The notes under the pieces are model-generated. The model was not told the DNA's origin, did no database searches, and saw only the letters and a program-made list of their open reading frames with translations. Below are positions 34,572 through 43,082 of a DNA stretch of 64,000 nucleotides, one piece after another. Position 1 is the stretch's first letter. Each line of letters starts with the position of its first letter. The stretch covers positions 4,216,001-4,280,000 of the forward strand of contig NZ_JAVDXW010000001.1 in NCBI RefSeq assembly GCF_031458135.1, written 5' to 3'. The DNA is from Haloactinomyces albus. GTDB lineage: Bacteria; Actinomycetota; Actinomycetes; Mycobacteriales; Pseudonocardiaceae. The translations under genes were made by a program, and so were the position numbers.

Positions 34572-35200
34572 TGCGCGCTCGTATCGACCACACGACGACG
34601 TCGGGGACGTTCTCCCTCGACGGTGAAACCCACGCGGTGGAGAACAACGTCTGGGTCCTCGGCAACGACCGGGAATGCGTGGTCATCGACGCGCCGCATG
34701 ACGTTGCCGCGATCCGACGACTGATCGGCGGGCGCCGGGTGCGGGCGATCCTGGCCACGCACGCCCACGACGATCACGTGCAGGTGGCTCCGAAACTGGC
34801 CGAGGTCGTGGGCGCACCGGTGTTCCTGCACTCCGACGATCTCCCGCTGTGGCACCTGACGCACCCGAGTCACCGGCCCGATCACGAACTGACCGATCGA
34901 CAGATGCTCACTGTGGGCCGGGTCGATCTGCAGGTACTGCACACGCCGGGGCACACTCCCGGTGCGGTGTGCCTGTACTGCCCTGATCGGGGTGTCGTCT
35001 TCACCGGAGACACCCTGTTCGCCGGCGGCCCGGGAGCCACCGGGCGGTCCTATTCGGACTTCGGCGTGATCACGCAGTCCATCCGGGACCGGCTGCTGGC
35101 CCTCCCCGAGCGGACCGCCGTACATCCCGGACACGGTCCCAGCGCCACGATCGGCGAGGTCAAGCCGCACCTCGACGAATGGATCGCACGCGGATTCTAG
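34571..35200 (+). CDS. MBL-fold hydrolase coupled to mscR (possible S-formylmycothiol hydrolase)
   Basis: A 209-residue metallo-beta-lactamase-fold protein. ATHAHDDHVQVAPKL near residue 65 gives the HxHxDH metal site; HTPGHTPGAVCLYCPD near 120 and HPGHGPSATIGEV at the end give the other ligands. ATG 34571 overlaps the mscR stop by one base (TGATG). The same pair is adjacent in mycobacteria (Rv2259-Rv2260). By position it may hydrolyse S-formylmycothiol to formate and mycothiol; this is inference. A strong terminator follows. Confidence 0.85.
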   Translation: MRARIDHTTTSGTFSLDGETHAVENNVWVLGNDRECVVIDAPHDVAAIRRLIGGRRVRAILATHAHDDHVQVAPKLAEVVGAPVFLHSDDLPLWHLTHPSHRPDHELTDRQMLTVGRVDLQVLHTPGHTPGAVCLYCPDRGVVFTGDTLFAGGPGATGRSYSDFGVITQSIRDRLLALPERTAVHPGHGPSATIGEVKPHLDEWIARGF

Positions 35201-35208
35201 TTCGAGGA

Positions 35209-35242
35209 GATCACCACCGTCCGCACGCGGACGGTGGTGATC
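35209..35242 (+). terminator. Rho-independent terminator of the sox/mscR operon
   Basis: GATCACCACCGTCC pairs perfectly with GGACGGTGGTGATC (14 bases) across a 6-base loop, followed by CACCTTTT. It ends the creatine/sarcosine operon; the lipase gene converges from the other side. Confidence 0.88.
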
Positions 35243-35270
35243 CACCTTTTGCTCGCACGAGCTTACGCGG

Positions 35271-36518
35271 TCAGCAGTCGCCGGGAGGTTGTTGCTCATC
35301 GCGGATCGAGGCGATGTAGTCCTGCGCATCGGAGAGCGAGTCGGCGATGGTCTCCCGGTGGTCGCTGCCGTCGTAGACCTCGTGGTTGATCAGCGGATAC
35401 CGGTTGCACAGGCTGTGCACCAGGTGGTCGGTGCTCGGCTTGGGCACGAGCGCGTCGTCGGTGCCCTGCACCACCATGGTCGGGACCGTCGGCGTGACCG
35501 ACTCCGGCTCCTGCGATGCCAGGTACCTGGTGATCGGCTCCAGATCCGCGTCCGGCCGGAACAGCCTGTCCGGCGGGACCGCAGGCGCGACTTCTCCGAT
35601 CGCGTTCATGCATCCGCTTCGTGCCGCGTCGAGCAGTGGCTGCGCCTCGTCGGTGAGCAGCCGGTCGGGGTTGATGGACGGTTCGGCCGCCGCCGCTCCG
35701 ATGAGCAGTATCGGTAGGAATGGCAGGGCGGCCCTGATCGCGTCGCGGTCCGGGTTGTCCCGGTAGAAGGAGAGCGTCCGGCTCACCCCGATTCCGCCCG
35801 GGGCGATCGACACGGCCGCGCGCAGTCGCACGTCGCGTCGATGCCAGTCCTGCGCGGCGGCGAACAGGGCGGCGTGCCCGCCCTGGCTGTGTCCCATCGC
35901 GAACCAGTCGCGGCCGACCCGGTGGTCGAGGGTGCGCGCGGCGCGCACGATGTCGACCATCGTGTTCGCGGCGCTCTCCCCGTTCAGGTAAGGGTGGTTG
36001 CCGAGGGTGCCCAGGCCTTCGTAATCGGTCTGCACGACCACGTAGCCGTCTGCCACCCACTTGTCGAGCGTCTCGTCGACCAGCCCGAGGTAGCCGTGTG
36101 CGGGACCGTCGGCGGTGTCGGCCGAGGGCGCGCAGACGTCGGCCACTCCGGTGGTGCCGTGTGCCCAACTGAGCACCGGCCAGCCTCCCGGTGGCTTGTT
36201 CGTGGCAGGCAGGGATACGGTTCCGGAGACCGTGATCGGGCGCCCTGCGCGGTCCACCGAGACGTACGTGACGAGCCAGTTGCTCGCCGCGCTCGGCAGC
36301 GCGGCCGTGGTGGTCAGCGGGCGCGCGGTCAGCAATGTGCCGCGCCGTCCGATGACGTTCGACGGTGCCTCGGTGGCGTGGCGGGCTGCTGTGCTGTGCT
36401 CGCTCTCCTGCCTGCTGTTCGCGGCCGCGACCGGTGAGCCGGCCGCGGTGACGAGCACGGTGAGCGCAAGGATCGCGACCGTACGGCGTGCGGTGCTCGA
36501 CCGTGAGCATGGTGCCAT
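35271..36518 (-). CDS. Secreted lipase/esterase (secretory lipase LIP family)
   Basis: A 415-residue alpha/beta hydrolase with a Sec signal peptide (MAPCSRSSTARRTVAILALTVLVTAAGSPVAAAN). The nucleophile elbow is GHSQGG, Ser211; WAHGTTGVAD near residue 119 is the oxyanion region; GTDDALVPKPST and GSDHRETI supply candidate Asp and His. ATG 36518 has GGAGG 7 bases before it. The family includes triacylglycerol lipases such as Candida antarctica lipase A. Beside KstD and KshA genes it could release sterols or steroids from esters outside the cell, an inference. The final residue is Cys, next to PPGD; no meaning is assigned. Confidence 0.82.
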   Translation of the reverse strand: MAPCSRSSTARRTVAILALTVLVTAAGSPVAAANSRQESEHSTAARHATEAPSNVIGRRGTLLTARPLTTTAALPSAASNWLVTYVSVDRAGRPITVSGTVSLPATNKPPGGWPVLSWAHGTTGVADVCAPSADTADGPAHGYLGLVDETLDKWVADGYVVVQTDYEGLGTLGNHPYLNGESAANTMVDIVRAARTLDHRVGRDWFAMGHSQGGHAALFAAAQDWHRRDVRLRAAVSIAPGGIGVSRTLSFYRDNPDRDAIRAALPFLPILLIGAAAAEPSINPDRLLTDEAQPLLDAARSGCMNAIGEVAPAVPPDRLFRPDADLEPITRYLASQEPESVTPTVPTMVVQGTDDALVPKPSTDHLVHSLCNRYPLINHEVYDGSDHRETIADSLSDAQDYIASIRDEQQPPGDC

Positions 36519-36888
36519 GTTTTCCTCCACAGTGGATTGCCAACGTCGGTTGGTCATGCCCTGTACGGTGTGGTGGGCGAAAGCCGGATGGCCGCCGACG
36601 TTAGTCCGGCCGCAGGGCACGAACGGGTGCTGTCTCGATGAGCGAGAACGCGGGCGCCGTCGCTCGAGGCCGCCCGCGGAGATCGCTGCCGGTATCCGGA
36701 AGGCGGGGCGGTGACCGTATTTCGTCATTTCGTCAATCGGCCGGATGGAAGGCATCGCAACCGGTCACAGTGAATTCGCTCCTGCCGAAATCCCGCGAGG
36801 TACTCCCGCTGATCGGGATGAGCCATCCGGTGCGGTCGACACCGTGTCACCGTCGTTCGCGAATGGTGGCGACAGCGCGGGAGCGGCG
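36519..36888. other. Intergenic region between lipase and FAD dehydrogenase operon
   Basis: A 370-base divergent gap. CCAACGTCGGTTGG at 36540-36553 is a small inverted repeat close to the lipase start, and TTTCGTCATTTCGTCA near 36720-36735 is a direct repeat; either could bind a regulator. I see no clear -10/-35 pair, KstR2 site or RNA gene. The frame of the FAD gene is open back to 36745, but that part lacks coding character. Confidence 0.4.
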
Positions 36889-38376
36889 ATGACGGCAGAG
36901 ATCCCCGAGATTCTCCGGTCCGACGAGGTGGATGGTGCCTCGGACGAGGTCGACGTGCTGGTGGTCGGGTTCGGAATGGCCGGGGCATGCGCGGCCGTCG
37001 AGGCTGCCGAGGCCGGTGCGCGGGTGCTGGTGATCGATCGTGGTGGCGCCGGCGGGAGTACCTCGGCCATGGCAGGCGGGCACTTCTACCTGGGCGGTGG
37101 AACCGCGGTTCAGGTGGCAACCGGCCACGCCGACACCGCGGAGCAGATGTACAAGTATCTCGAGGCGGCATCGCCGGACCCGGATCCGGAGAAGCTGCGG
37201 CTCTACTGCGACGGCAGCGTCGAGCACTTCGAATGGCTGGAACGCCAAGGAGTGCGGTTCGAGCGAAGCTACTACCCGGGCAAGGCGGTGATCCAGCCGG
37301 GTACCGAAGGGCTGATGTACACCGGCAACGAGAAAGTCTGGCCGTTTCGGGACGTCGCGGAGCCGGCGCCGCGTGGCCACAAGGTCCCAGTACCGGGCGA
37401 CAAGGGCGGCGCCAGGATGGTCATCGAACTGCTGGAGAAGCGTTTCCGGTCGCTGGGTGGCGAGATCCGTTACGAGACGGGGGCCACGGGGCTGGTCACC
37501 GACCGGCGGGGCGGGGTTGTCGGAGCACGCTGGCGGCACTTCACCGAATCCGGCGTGATCCGGGCGGCAGCGGTCGTCCTCACCGCCGGCGGGTATGCCT
37601 GCAATCCGGACATGGTGGCGGCCTACACGTCCCGGCTCGCCCACGGGGTGACGCCGCTCGGCAGTACCTACGACGACGGGCTCGGGATCCGCATGGGCAT
37701 CTCGGCAGGAGGTGCCACCCGGCACATGGACCGGGCCTTCGTGAGCGCACCGTTCTACCCGCCCCCGGAGTTGCTCAACGGCATCGTGGTGAACAAGCTC
37801 GGCAACCGGTTCGTGGCCGAGGACGCCTACCACGGCCGTACCGCCGCGTACGTCTTCCAGCAGCCCGATGCGGTCGCCTATCTGATCGTCGACTCCGAGT
37901 CGGTGGGCACGCCGCGCTACGGAACGGTTCCGTTCATCGACGGCTGGGAGAGCGTGCCGGAGATGGAACAGGAGCTGGACCTGCCCGAGGGGAGCCTGCG
38001 GGGCACTCTGGAGGAGTACAACCACGATGCGGCACGCGGTGCGGACCCGCGCTTCCACAAGCATCCGGACTGGCTGCGCCCCCTCGACGTGGGGCCGTGG
38101 GCGGCCTATGACCTCACTCCGGGCAAGGCCACTTACGTCGGATTCACCCTCGGCGGACTGCGGACCGATGTGGACGGTGCGGTACTGACCGAGACGGGGA
38201 ATCCGATCGCGGGACTCCACGCGGCTGGTGCGTGCGCATCGAACATCGCTCAGGACTCCGACGGCTACTCGAGCGGCACGCGCCTCGGCGAGGGGTCCTT
38301 CTTCGGCAGGCGCGCGGGGCGGCACGCCGCCGGAGCAGCGCGCACCACGACAGCCCGCGGAGGGAGCCGGCGATGA
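36889..38376 (+). CDS. FAD-dependent 3-ketosteroid dehydrogenase-like flavoprotein
   Basis: A 495-residue FAD_binding_2 (fumarate reductase/ketosteroid dehydrogenase) protein. The dinucleotide motif VDVLVVGFGMAGACAAVEAAEAG-type starts near residue 20, GGSTSAMAGGHFYLGGGT near 60 matches the isoalloxazine loop, and LHAAGACASNIAQDSDGYSSG near the C-terminus matches the last FAD contact. ATG 36889 is chosen over in-frame codons upstream. Its stop overlaps the start of the KstD-like gene (ATGA), so the two are co-translated. Candidates are a 3-ketosteroid delta4(5alpha)-dehydrogenase or another steroid dehydrogenase; motifs do not separate these. Confidence 0.75.
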   Translation: MTAEIPEILRSDEVDGASDEVDVLVVGFGMAGACAAVEAAEAGARVLVIDRGGAGGSTSAMAGGHFYLGGGTAVQVATGHADTAEQMYKYLEAASPDPDPEKLRLYCDGSVEHFEWLERQGVRFERSYYPGKAVIQPGTEGLMYTGNEKVWPFRDVAEPAPRGHKVPVPGDKGGARMVIELLEKRFRSLGGEIRYETGATGLVTDRRGGVVGARWRHFTESGVIRAAAVVLTAGGYACNPDMVAAYTSRLAHGVTPLGSTYDDGLGIRMGISAGGATRHMDRAFVSAPFYPPPELLNGIVVNKLGNRFVAEDAYHGRTAAYVFQQPDAVAYLIVDSESVGTPRYGTVPFIDGWESVPEMEQELDLPEGSLRGTLEEYNHDAARGADPRFHKHPDWLRPLDVGPWAAYDLTPGKATYVGFTLGGLRTDVDGAVLTETGNPIAGLHAAGACASNIAQDSDGYSSGTRLGEGSFFGRRAGRHAAGAARTTTARGGSRR

Positions 38377-39929
38377 CCCGGTGGGACGAGCAGTGTGACG
38401 TGCTGGTGGTCGGCTCCGGCGGCGGCGCGTTGACGGGAGCCTACGTGGCGGGCCGGGAAGGCCTGTCGGTCGCCGTCATCGAGGCCACCGACCGGTTCGG
38501 CGGCACCACGGCATATTCCGGCGGTGGCATGTGGTTTCCCTGCAACGCGGTACTGCGGCGTGCGGGTGACGACGACACGATGGAGGCGGCACGCACCTAC
38601 TTCCGATCCGTCGTGGGGAAGCGGACTCCGCGCGAACTGCAGGACTCCTTCCTCGACAACGGCGCGCCGCTGATCGACTACCTCGAGGCCGATCCGAACT
38701 TCGAGTTCCGGGTATTTCCGTGGCCGGACTACTTCGGATCCGCCCCGCAGGCGCGTGCAGGTGGTCGGCACATCATCCCCGAGTCGCTTTCCGCCGACCG
38801 GATCGGGACGCTGCGCGACGCACTGCGCCCACCGCTGGCCACCGATCGGCTCGGGCACGAGCTTCCGGCGGAGCTCGGCGGTGGCCAGGCATTGATCGGG
38901 CGGTTGCTGCTCGCGCTGTCGGGGCAGCCGCATACCGCCATGCATCGGGAGACGACCTGCGAGGAGTTGATCGTCGAGGACGGTGCCGTGGTCGGCGTGC
39001 TGGCCTCCCGGGGTGGGAAATCGGTCGCGATCAGGACACGCCGTGGTGTGCTGCTTGCCGCGGGCGGATTCGAGCGCAACGCGCAGCTGCGGGAGCAGTG
39101 GGGTGTGCCGGGTAGCGTCGCGGGTTCGATGGGTGCACCCGGGAACACCGGGCGCGCTCTGCAGGCGGCGCTGCGGGCGGAAGCCGACACCGACCTGCTG
39201 GAGGAGGCGTGGTGGGCGCCGGGAATGATCCACCCGGACGGCACGTCGACGTTCTCGCTGTGGCTCACCGGAGGGATCTTCGTCAACGGTGACGGTGCGC
39301 GGTTCACCAACGAGTCCTGGCCGTACGACCGGATCGGGCGAGACATCATCGACGGGCTCGACAAGGGCTCGCTGGAACTGCCGTTCTGGATGGTCTACGA
39401 CGACCGCGCCGGCGATGTGCCGCCGGTGCGCTCCACGAGCGTGCCGATGGCCTCCTCGGAGGAGTATGCCCGCGCGGGCCTGCGGCACAGCGCATCCAGT
39501 CTCGGAGAGCTCGCCGAGTGCATCGGTGTGCCGGCCGATGCACTCGGGGCCACCGTCGAACGCTTCAACCGGATGGTTGCACGAGGTGTCGACGAGGACT
39601 TCCATCGGGGCGCGGAGCCCTACGACAACGCCTTCGCCGGTGCGGGCGGCTCCCCGCTGGTGCCGATCGAGCAGCCGCCGTATCACGCCACGGCTTTCGG
39701 GCTGTCCGATCTCGGCACCAAGGGTGGGCTGCGCACGGACAACGCCGCGCGGGTTCTCGACAGGGCGGGCCTGCCGATCTCCGGGTTGTACGCCGCCGGT
39801 AATTCGATGGCGGCGGTGAGCGGCACGAGCTATCCCGCCGGTGGAAACCCGATCGCAGCGAGCATGGTGTTCAGCTACCTCGCGGCGCTGGACATGGCCG
39901 GCACCGCGGATCGGAATCCGCCCGGCTGA
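38373..39929 (+). CDS. kstD: 3-ketosteroid delta1-dehydrogenase (KstD family)
   Basis: A 518-residue flavoprotein. The FAD motif is VLVVGSGGGALTGAYVAGRE (residues 10-29); GGTTAYSGGGMWFPCN near 45 is the KstD-type loop; the C-terminal GNSMAAVSGTSYPAGGNPIA near residue 475 carries the Tyr and Gly that correspond to the catalytic Tyr487 and Gly491 of Rhodococcus KstD1. KstD introduces the C1-C2 double bond in ring A of 3-ketosteroids. With KshA, encoded next on the other strand, it forms 9-hydroxy-androstadienedione, whose ring B opens by itself. The N-terminal start overlaps the upstream flavoprotein. Confidence 0.82.
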   Translation: MTRWDEQCDVLVVGSGGGALTGAYVAGREGLSVAVIEATDRFGGTTAYSGGGMWFPCNAVLRRAGDDDTMEAARTYFRSVVGKRTPRELQDSFLDNGAPLIDYLEADPNFEFRVFPWPDYFGSAPQARAGGRHIIPESLSADRIGTLRDALRPPLATDRLGHELPAELGGGQALIGRLLLALSGQPHTAMHRETTCEELIVEDGAVVGVLASRGGKSVAIRTRRGVLLAAGGFERNAQLREQWGVPGSVAGSMGAPGNTGRALQAALRAEADTDLLEEAWWAPGMIHPDGTSTFSLWLTGGIFVNGDGARFTNESWPYDRIGRDIIDGLDKGSLELPFWMVYDDRAGDVPPVRSTSVPMASSEEYARAGLRHSASSLGELAECIGVPADALGATVERFNRMVARGVDEDFHRGAEPYDNAFAGAGGSPLVPIEQPPYHATAFGLSDLGTKGGLRTDNAARVLDRAGLPISGLYAAGNSMAAVSGTSYPAGGNPIAASMVFSYLAALDMAGTADRNPPG

Positions 39930-39937
39930 GTTGGTTG

Positions 39938-39975
39938 CTCGACAGCTACGAGCGCCCGTGCTCGTAGCTGTCGAG
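39938..39975. terminator. Bidirectional terminator between kstD and the kshA operon
   Basis: CTCGACAGCTACGAGC pairs perfectly with GCTCGTAGCTGTCGAG, a 16-base stem with a 6-base loop. It lies between convergent kstD and the small Cys-rich gene and can stop transcription from both sides. Confidence 0.85.
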
Positions 39976-39982
39976 TCGATGG

Positions 39983-40252
39983 TCAGTACTGGTCGTCGGG
40001 CACGTGGATACCGCCCTCGGCCGCTGCACTGCGGATCGAGTCCCACAGTGCAGCGCACGTCTCGAGGCGGCACCGACCGGGAGTGGAGGCCTCGGCCCGC
40101 CGCTCCGCACACGTCGCCGCCGCTTCCTCGTCCCACTGAATGCTCGTCTGCTGCCAGCTGCTCTTGCGCACCTGGAGGCGGGCATCGCAGCGCAGGCACT
40201 GCACCGGCTCCATCGGTGCGTCGAGTAGCCGATCGTCGGTCTGTACCGTCAT
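39983..40252 (-). CDS. Small Cys-rich protein coupled to KshA
   Basis: An 89-residue protein with five cysteines: CLRC at 19-22, then Cys48, Cys61 and Cys66 (in GRCRLETC). ATG 40252 overlaps the kshA stop by one base (TGATG), so the two are translationally coupled. The spacing is not that of a plant-type [2Fe-2S] or a bacterial [4Fe-4S] ferredoxin; a zinc or an unusual iron-sulfur site is possible. KshA needs electrons from a reductase (KshB), which is not in the window. Its position suggests a helper or electron carrier for the oxygenase; I do not recognise the family with confidence. Confidence 0.65.
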   Translation of the reverse strand: MTVQTDDRLLDAPMEPVQCLRCDARLQVRKSSWQQTSIQWDEEAAATCAERRAEASTPGRCRLETCAALWDSIRSAAAEGGIHVPDDQY

Positions 40253-41412
40253 CAGGCGGACTGCTCCGTTGCTGTCTTGCGGGCGAGGTTCTCCTCGACC
40301 TCCTTGTGCCACGCCTCGTTGGGCCTGGTGGTGTCGAGTTCGTACTCGAACCGGTCCGTCATCTCCGGGGTGATGTCGGCGACGTCGGTGTAGAACTGCT
40401 CGTACCAGCGCCGAAGCTGGTATACCGGTCCGTCCTCTTCGCACAGCAGCGGATTGTCGATACGGGACTTGTTCTTCCAGATCGCGACATCCTGCTCGAA
40501 ACCGATCTTGATGAAGTCGATCATCTTCGCGGCCAGGTCCTCCGCCGAGGTGTCCCCGTCGTCGGAACGCTCGACGATGACGCCGTACTGCAGCACGAAG
40601 TGGTTCGGGCTGACGGGGTAGTGGCAGTTGATCAGCACCGAGTTCACGTCCCGGTCCTCGTAGTGGTAAGTCAGCTCGTCGATCATGAACGACGGTCCGT
40701 AGTAGGAAGCGACCGACGTGTTGCCGAGGACCTTCGGTGTCCCACTGTCGCTCTCCTGGGGGCGTGCATCGTCCCGTCCGGTACCGCGTTGGTACTGGGT
40801 GGCGATGTGTCCCTCCAGGACGTTCTTGAAGTAGGTCGGGAACGAGTAGTGGACGTAGAAGAAGTGCGCCATGTCCACGGTGTTGTCGATGACCTCACGG
40901 CAGTTCGTGTACACGTCGGTGCTGTACCAGACCCAGTCGGTCCAGTCCTTGCTGGTGGCTCCTTCGATCCGCGGGATGGCCTGCTCGGGAATCGGCGGGT
41001 TCTTCTCGGGGTCGTTCCACACGAACAGCAGACCGTCCTGCTCCAGGGTGGGCCAGGCCGCGGTGCGTGCGCGCAGCGGCACGCGGCGGCTGTAGGGGAT
41101 CCGTTTGCACCGTCCGTCGCCACCCCACCGCCAGTCGTGGAACGGACAGGCGACTTCGTCGCCCTTGATCGTGCCTTGAGACAGGTCGCCGCCCATGTGG
41201 CGGCAGTAAGCGTCCAACACGTTCACGGCCCCGTCACCGCTCGCGAAAACGACCAGCTTCCGGCCGAAAGCATTGATGGCGTGCGGTGCGCCGTCGCGGA
41301 ACGTCTCGGACAGTCCGAGGCAGTGCCACCCGCGTGCGAAGCGCGTGGGTGACGACTCGGCCTCGATCGTGCGGACCTCGTCGGAATCGGTGTTCACAGC
41401 GGTCATGCTCAT
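40252..41412 (-). CDS. kshA: 3-ketosteroid 9alpha-hydroxylase oxygenase subunit KshA (Rieske)
   Basis: A 386-residue Rieske non-haem iron oxygenase. The [2Fe-2S] ligands are Cys70-x-His72 in AYCRHMGGDLSQG and Cys89-x2-His92 in ACPFHDWRW. The mononuclear iron site is in NCREVIDNTVDMAHFFYVHY near residue 175, a stretch very close to KshA of Mycobacterium and Rhodococcus. ATG 41412 has GGAAGGG ahead. It hydroxylates C9 of 3-ketosteroids; with KstD (encoded convergently) this opens ring B. It diverges from an SDR gene, and shares an operon with the small Cys-rich protein. Confidence 0.9.
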   Translation of the reverse strand: MSMTAVNTDSDEVRTIEAESSPTRFARGWHCLGLSETFRDGAPHAINAFGRKLVVFASGDGAVNVLDAYCRHMGGDLSQGTIKGDEVACPFHDWRWGGDGRCKRIPYSRRVPLRARTAAWPTLEQDGLLFVWNDPEKNPPIPEQAIPRIEGATSKDWTDWVWYSTDVYTNCREVIDNTVDMAHFFYVHYSFPTYFKNVLEGHIATQYQRGTGRDDARPQESDSGTPKVLGNTSVASYYGPSFMIDELTYHYEDRDVNSVLINCHYPVSPNHFVLQYGVIVERSDDGDTSAEDLAAKMIDFIKIGFEQDVAIWKNKSRIDNPLLCEEDGPVYQLRRWYEQFYTDVADITPEMTDRFEYELDTTRPNEAWHKEVEENLARKTATEQSA

Positions 41413-41579
41413 CCATCCCTTCCGGCCCTTGCGGTGCCTGATAGCCGGGACCGAACATAGGGCGATGGCAGGGCGCTATGGCGCCGTGGTCTCACTGACC
41501 GGAAGCGGTGCGCGCGGCGATCCGGTTGGCTGTGCATCATCGACCGGACAGTGCCGACACACCCGTGGAAGGACGCCTG

Positions 41580-42392
41580 ATGGGTATCTCCTCCCTGTTC
41601 GATCTCGACGGACGCGTCGCGCTGATTGCCGGAGCGGGCCGCGGCATCGGCGCAGCCAGTGCGCTCGCGCTCGCCGAGGCCGGCGCCGATATCGCCGTGC
41701 TGTCCCGCAGCCCGGAACAGATCGAGGAGGTGGCGGGCAAGGCGAGAGAGCTGGGGCGCCGTGCGATCGCGATCCCGGCGGATGCCGCGGACGGTGCGGC
41801 ATCGGCGCAGGCGGTCGCACGCGTCATCGAGGAGTTCGGCAAACTCGACATCGTGGTGTGCGTGACCGGCGGCTCCGTGCCGCGGCCGTTCTTGCAGACC
41901 CATGACGATGCGCTGCGTGAGTCCTTCGAGCGCAACGTGGTGCACGGGTTGCGGCTGGTGCGGGAGGCCGTGCCGCATCTGGTCGAGTCCGATGCCGCCA
42001 GCGTGGTGATGACGTCCAGCGCGATCGGTCATGTGGTCGGGCGTGGCTACCTCGCCTACGGCTCCGGCAAGGCCGCGTTGGAACATGCCGTGCGGCTGGC
42101 CGCGACCGAGCTGAATCCCCGCATCCGTATCAACGCCGTGGCACCGGGAGCGGTCCGCACCGATTCGCTGGAGACCGTCGCAGCCGACCCGGCAATCAAG
42201 AAGTCCTTGGAGGACGCCACTCCGTTGCAGCGCCTCGGTGACGCGGAGGACATCGCCGCCGCGGTGCTGTATCTGGCCTCGAGGGCATCCTCCTACGTCA
42301 CCGGCCAAGTGCTCGCGGTGGACGGCGGCATGGCGGTGACCAACATGCCGATGCCCTATCCGGACCTGGAACCGGCGGCAGCCGAGGACTGA
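41580..42392 (+). CDS. Short-chain dehydrogenase next to kshA
   Basis: A 270-residue SDR: IAGAGRGIGAASALALAEAG near residue 16, VCVTGGSVPRPF near 95 in place of NNAG, TSSAIGHVVGRGYLAYGSGKAALEH with the catalytic Ser, Tyr and Lys near 145-165, and LAVDGGMAVTN at the end. ATG 41580 has GGAAGGA 6 bases before it. It diverges from kshA with 167 bases between, in which GGCGC-TATG-GCGCC at 41472-41485 is a palindrome. A hydroxysteroid dehydrogenase role is plausible by position; not shown by motifs. Confidence 0.75.
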   Translation: MGISSLFDLDGRVALIAGAGRGIGAASALALAEAGADIAVLSRSPEQIEEVAGKARELGRRAIAIPADAADGAASAQAVARVIEEFGKLDIVVCVTGGSVPRPFLQTHDDALRESFERNVVHGLRLVREAVPHLVESDAASVVMTSSAIGHVVGRGYLAYGSGKAALEHAVRLAATELNPRIRINAVAPGAVRTDSLETVAADPAIKKSLEDATPLQRLGDAEDIAAAVLYLASRASSYVTGQVLAVDGGMAVTNMPMPYPDLEPAAAED

Positions 42393-42608
42393 TCCGCATT
42401 CGACGGGCGGGAGATTGGTAACCGGTGGTATTCGGCTGTGTGGGATTCGCTGGCAGCGGGCTATCAGCGCTGTTGATCATCACTGATGGTGCGGGAGTGG
42501 CGCATCGCCCAAACAGGGGGTACTCCGCCCGTGTGGACGTTCCCGGGAAGCGCAGTGTCGTGGCATCCTGCCGTCACGGTGATCATTTCACGGTCTCGGG
42601 AGAGATGG

Positions 42609-43082
42609 ATGTCCAAGCGGTCGCTGTGGCAGCGTTACCAGCGTTTTCGGCGGCTCTGGCGGGCCACGCTGACCGGTGCCGAGCTCGGCTATACCGGACC
42701 GGCGGCGCTGGCTGAGTTCAACCCACCGGCGAACCGGCACTGGATTCGGACCCGGCTGGTCAACGCGGTCGATCAGGAGGATCGGCGGAAAGCAGCCCAC
42801 GGGTATCTGATGCAAACTCTGCGGCTGGCCGAGCAGCAGGCCGCCGAGACCGAGGATACGGCCCTGCAGGAGGAGGTCGACCGCGCGCGGTTGTGGGTGG
42901 CCGAGTGCGATCTGGTGGCGGTCTCGGTGTTGGAGCAGGCTCAGCGTGCCGGGGGGCATGCCGTGCCCGAGGGTCGGGTCGATGATCCGGCCCGGTTTCA
43001 GCGGCAGTCGCAGCCTGAATCGGCACTCGAGCCCGAACCGGTGGACTTGGACGAATTCAAGGGTGACCGGAGGCAGCCGTGA
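42609..43082 (+). CDS. Hypothetical helical protein upstream of CoiA-like gene
   Basis: A 157-residue basic, mostly helical protein (MSKRSLWQRYQRFRRLWRAT...). It has a likely coiled stretch rich in Ala, Glu and Gln at about residues 70-105 and an acidic tail ending LDEFKGDRRQP. It has no transmembrane segment and no motif I recognise. ATG 42609 is chosen among in-frame starts. The GTG start of the CoiA-like gene overlaps its stop (GTGA), so the two are made together and may form a complex. Confidence 0.6.
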   Translation: MSKRSLWQRYQRFRRLWRATLTGAELGYTGPAALAEFNPPANRHWIRTRLVNAVDQEDRRKAAHGYLMQTLRLAEQQAAETEDTALQEEVDRARLWVAECDLVAVSVLEQAQRAGGHAVPEGRVDDPARFQRQSQPESALEPEPVDLDEFKGDRRQP

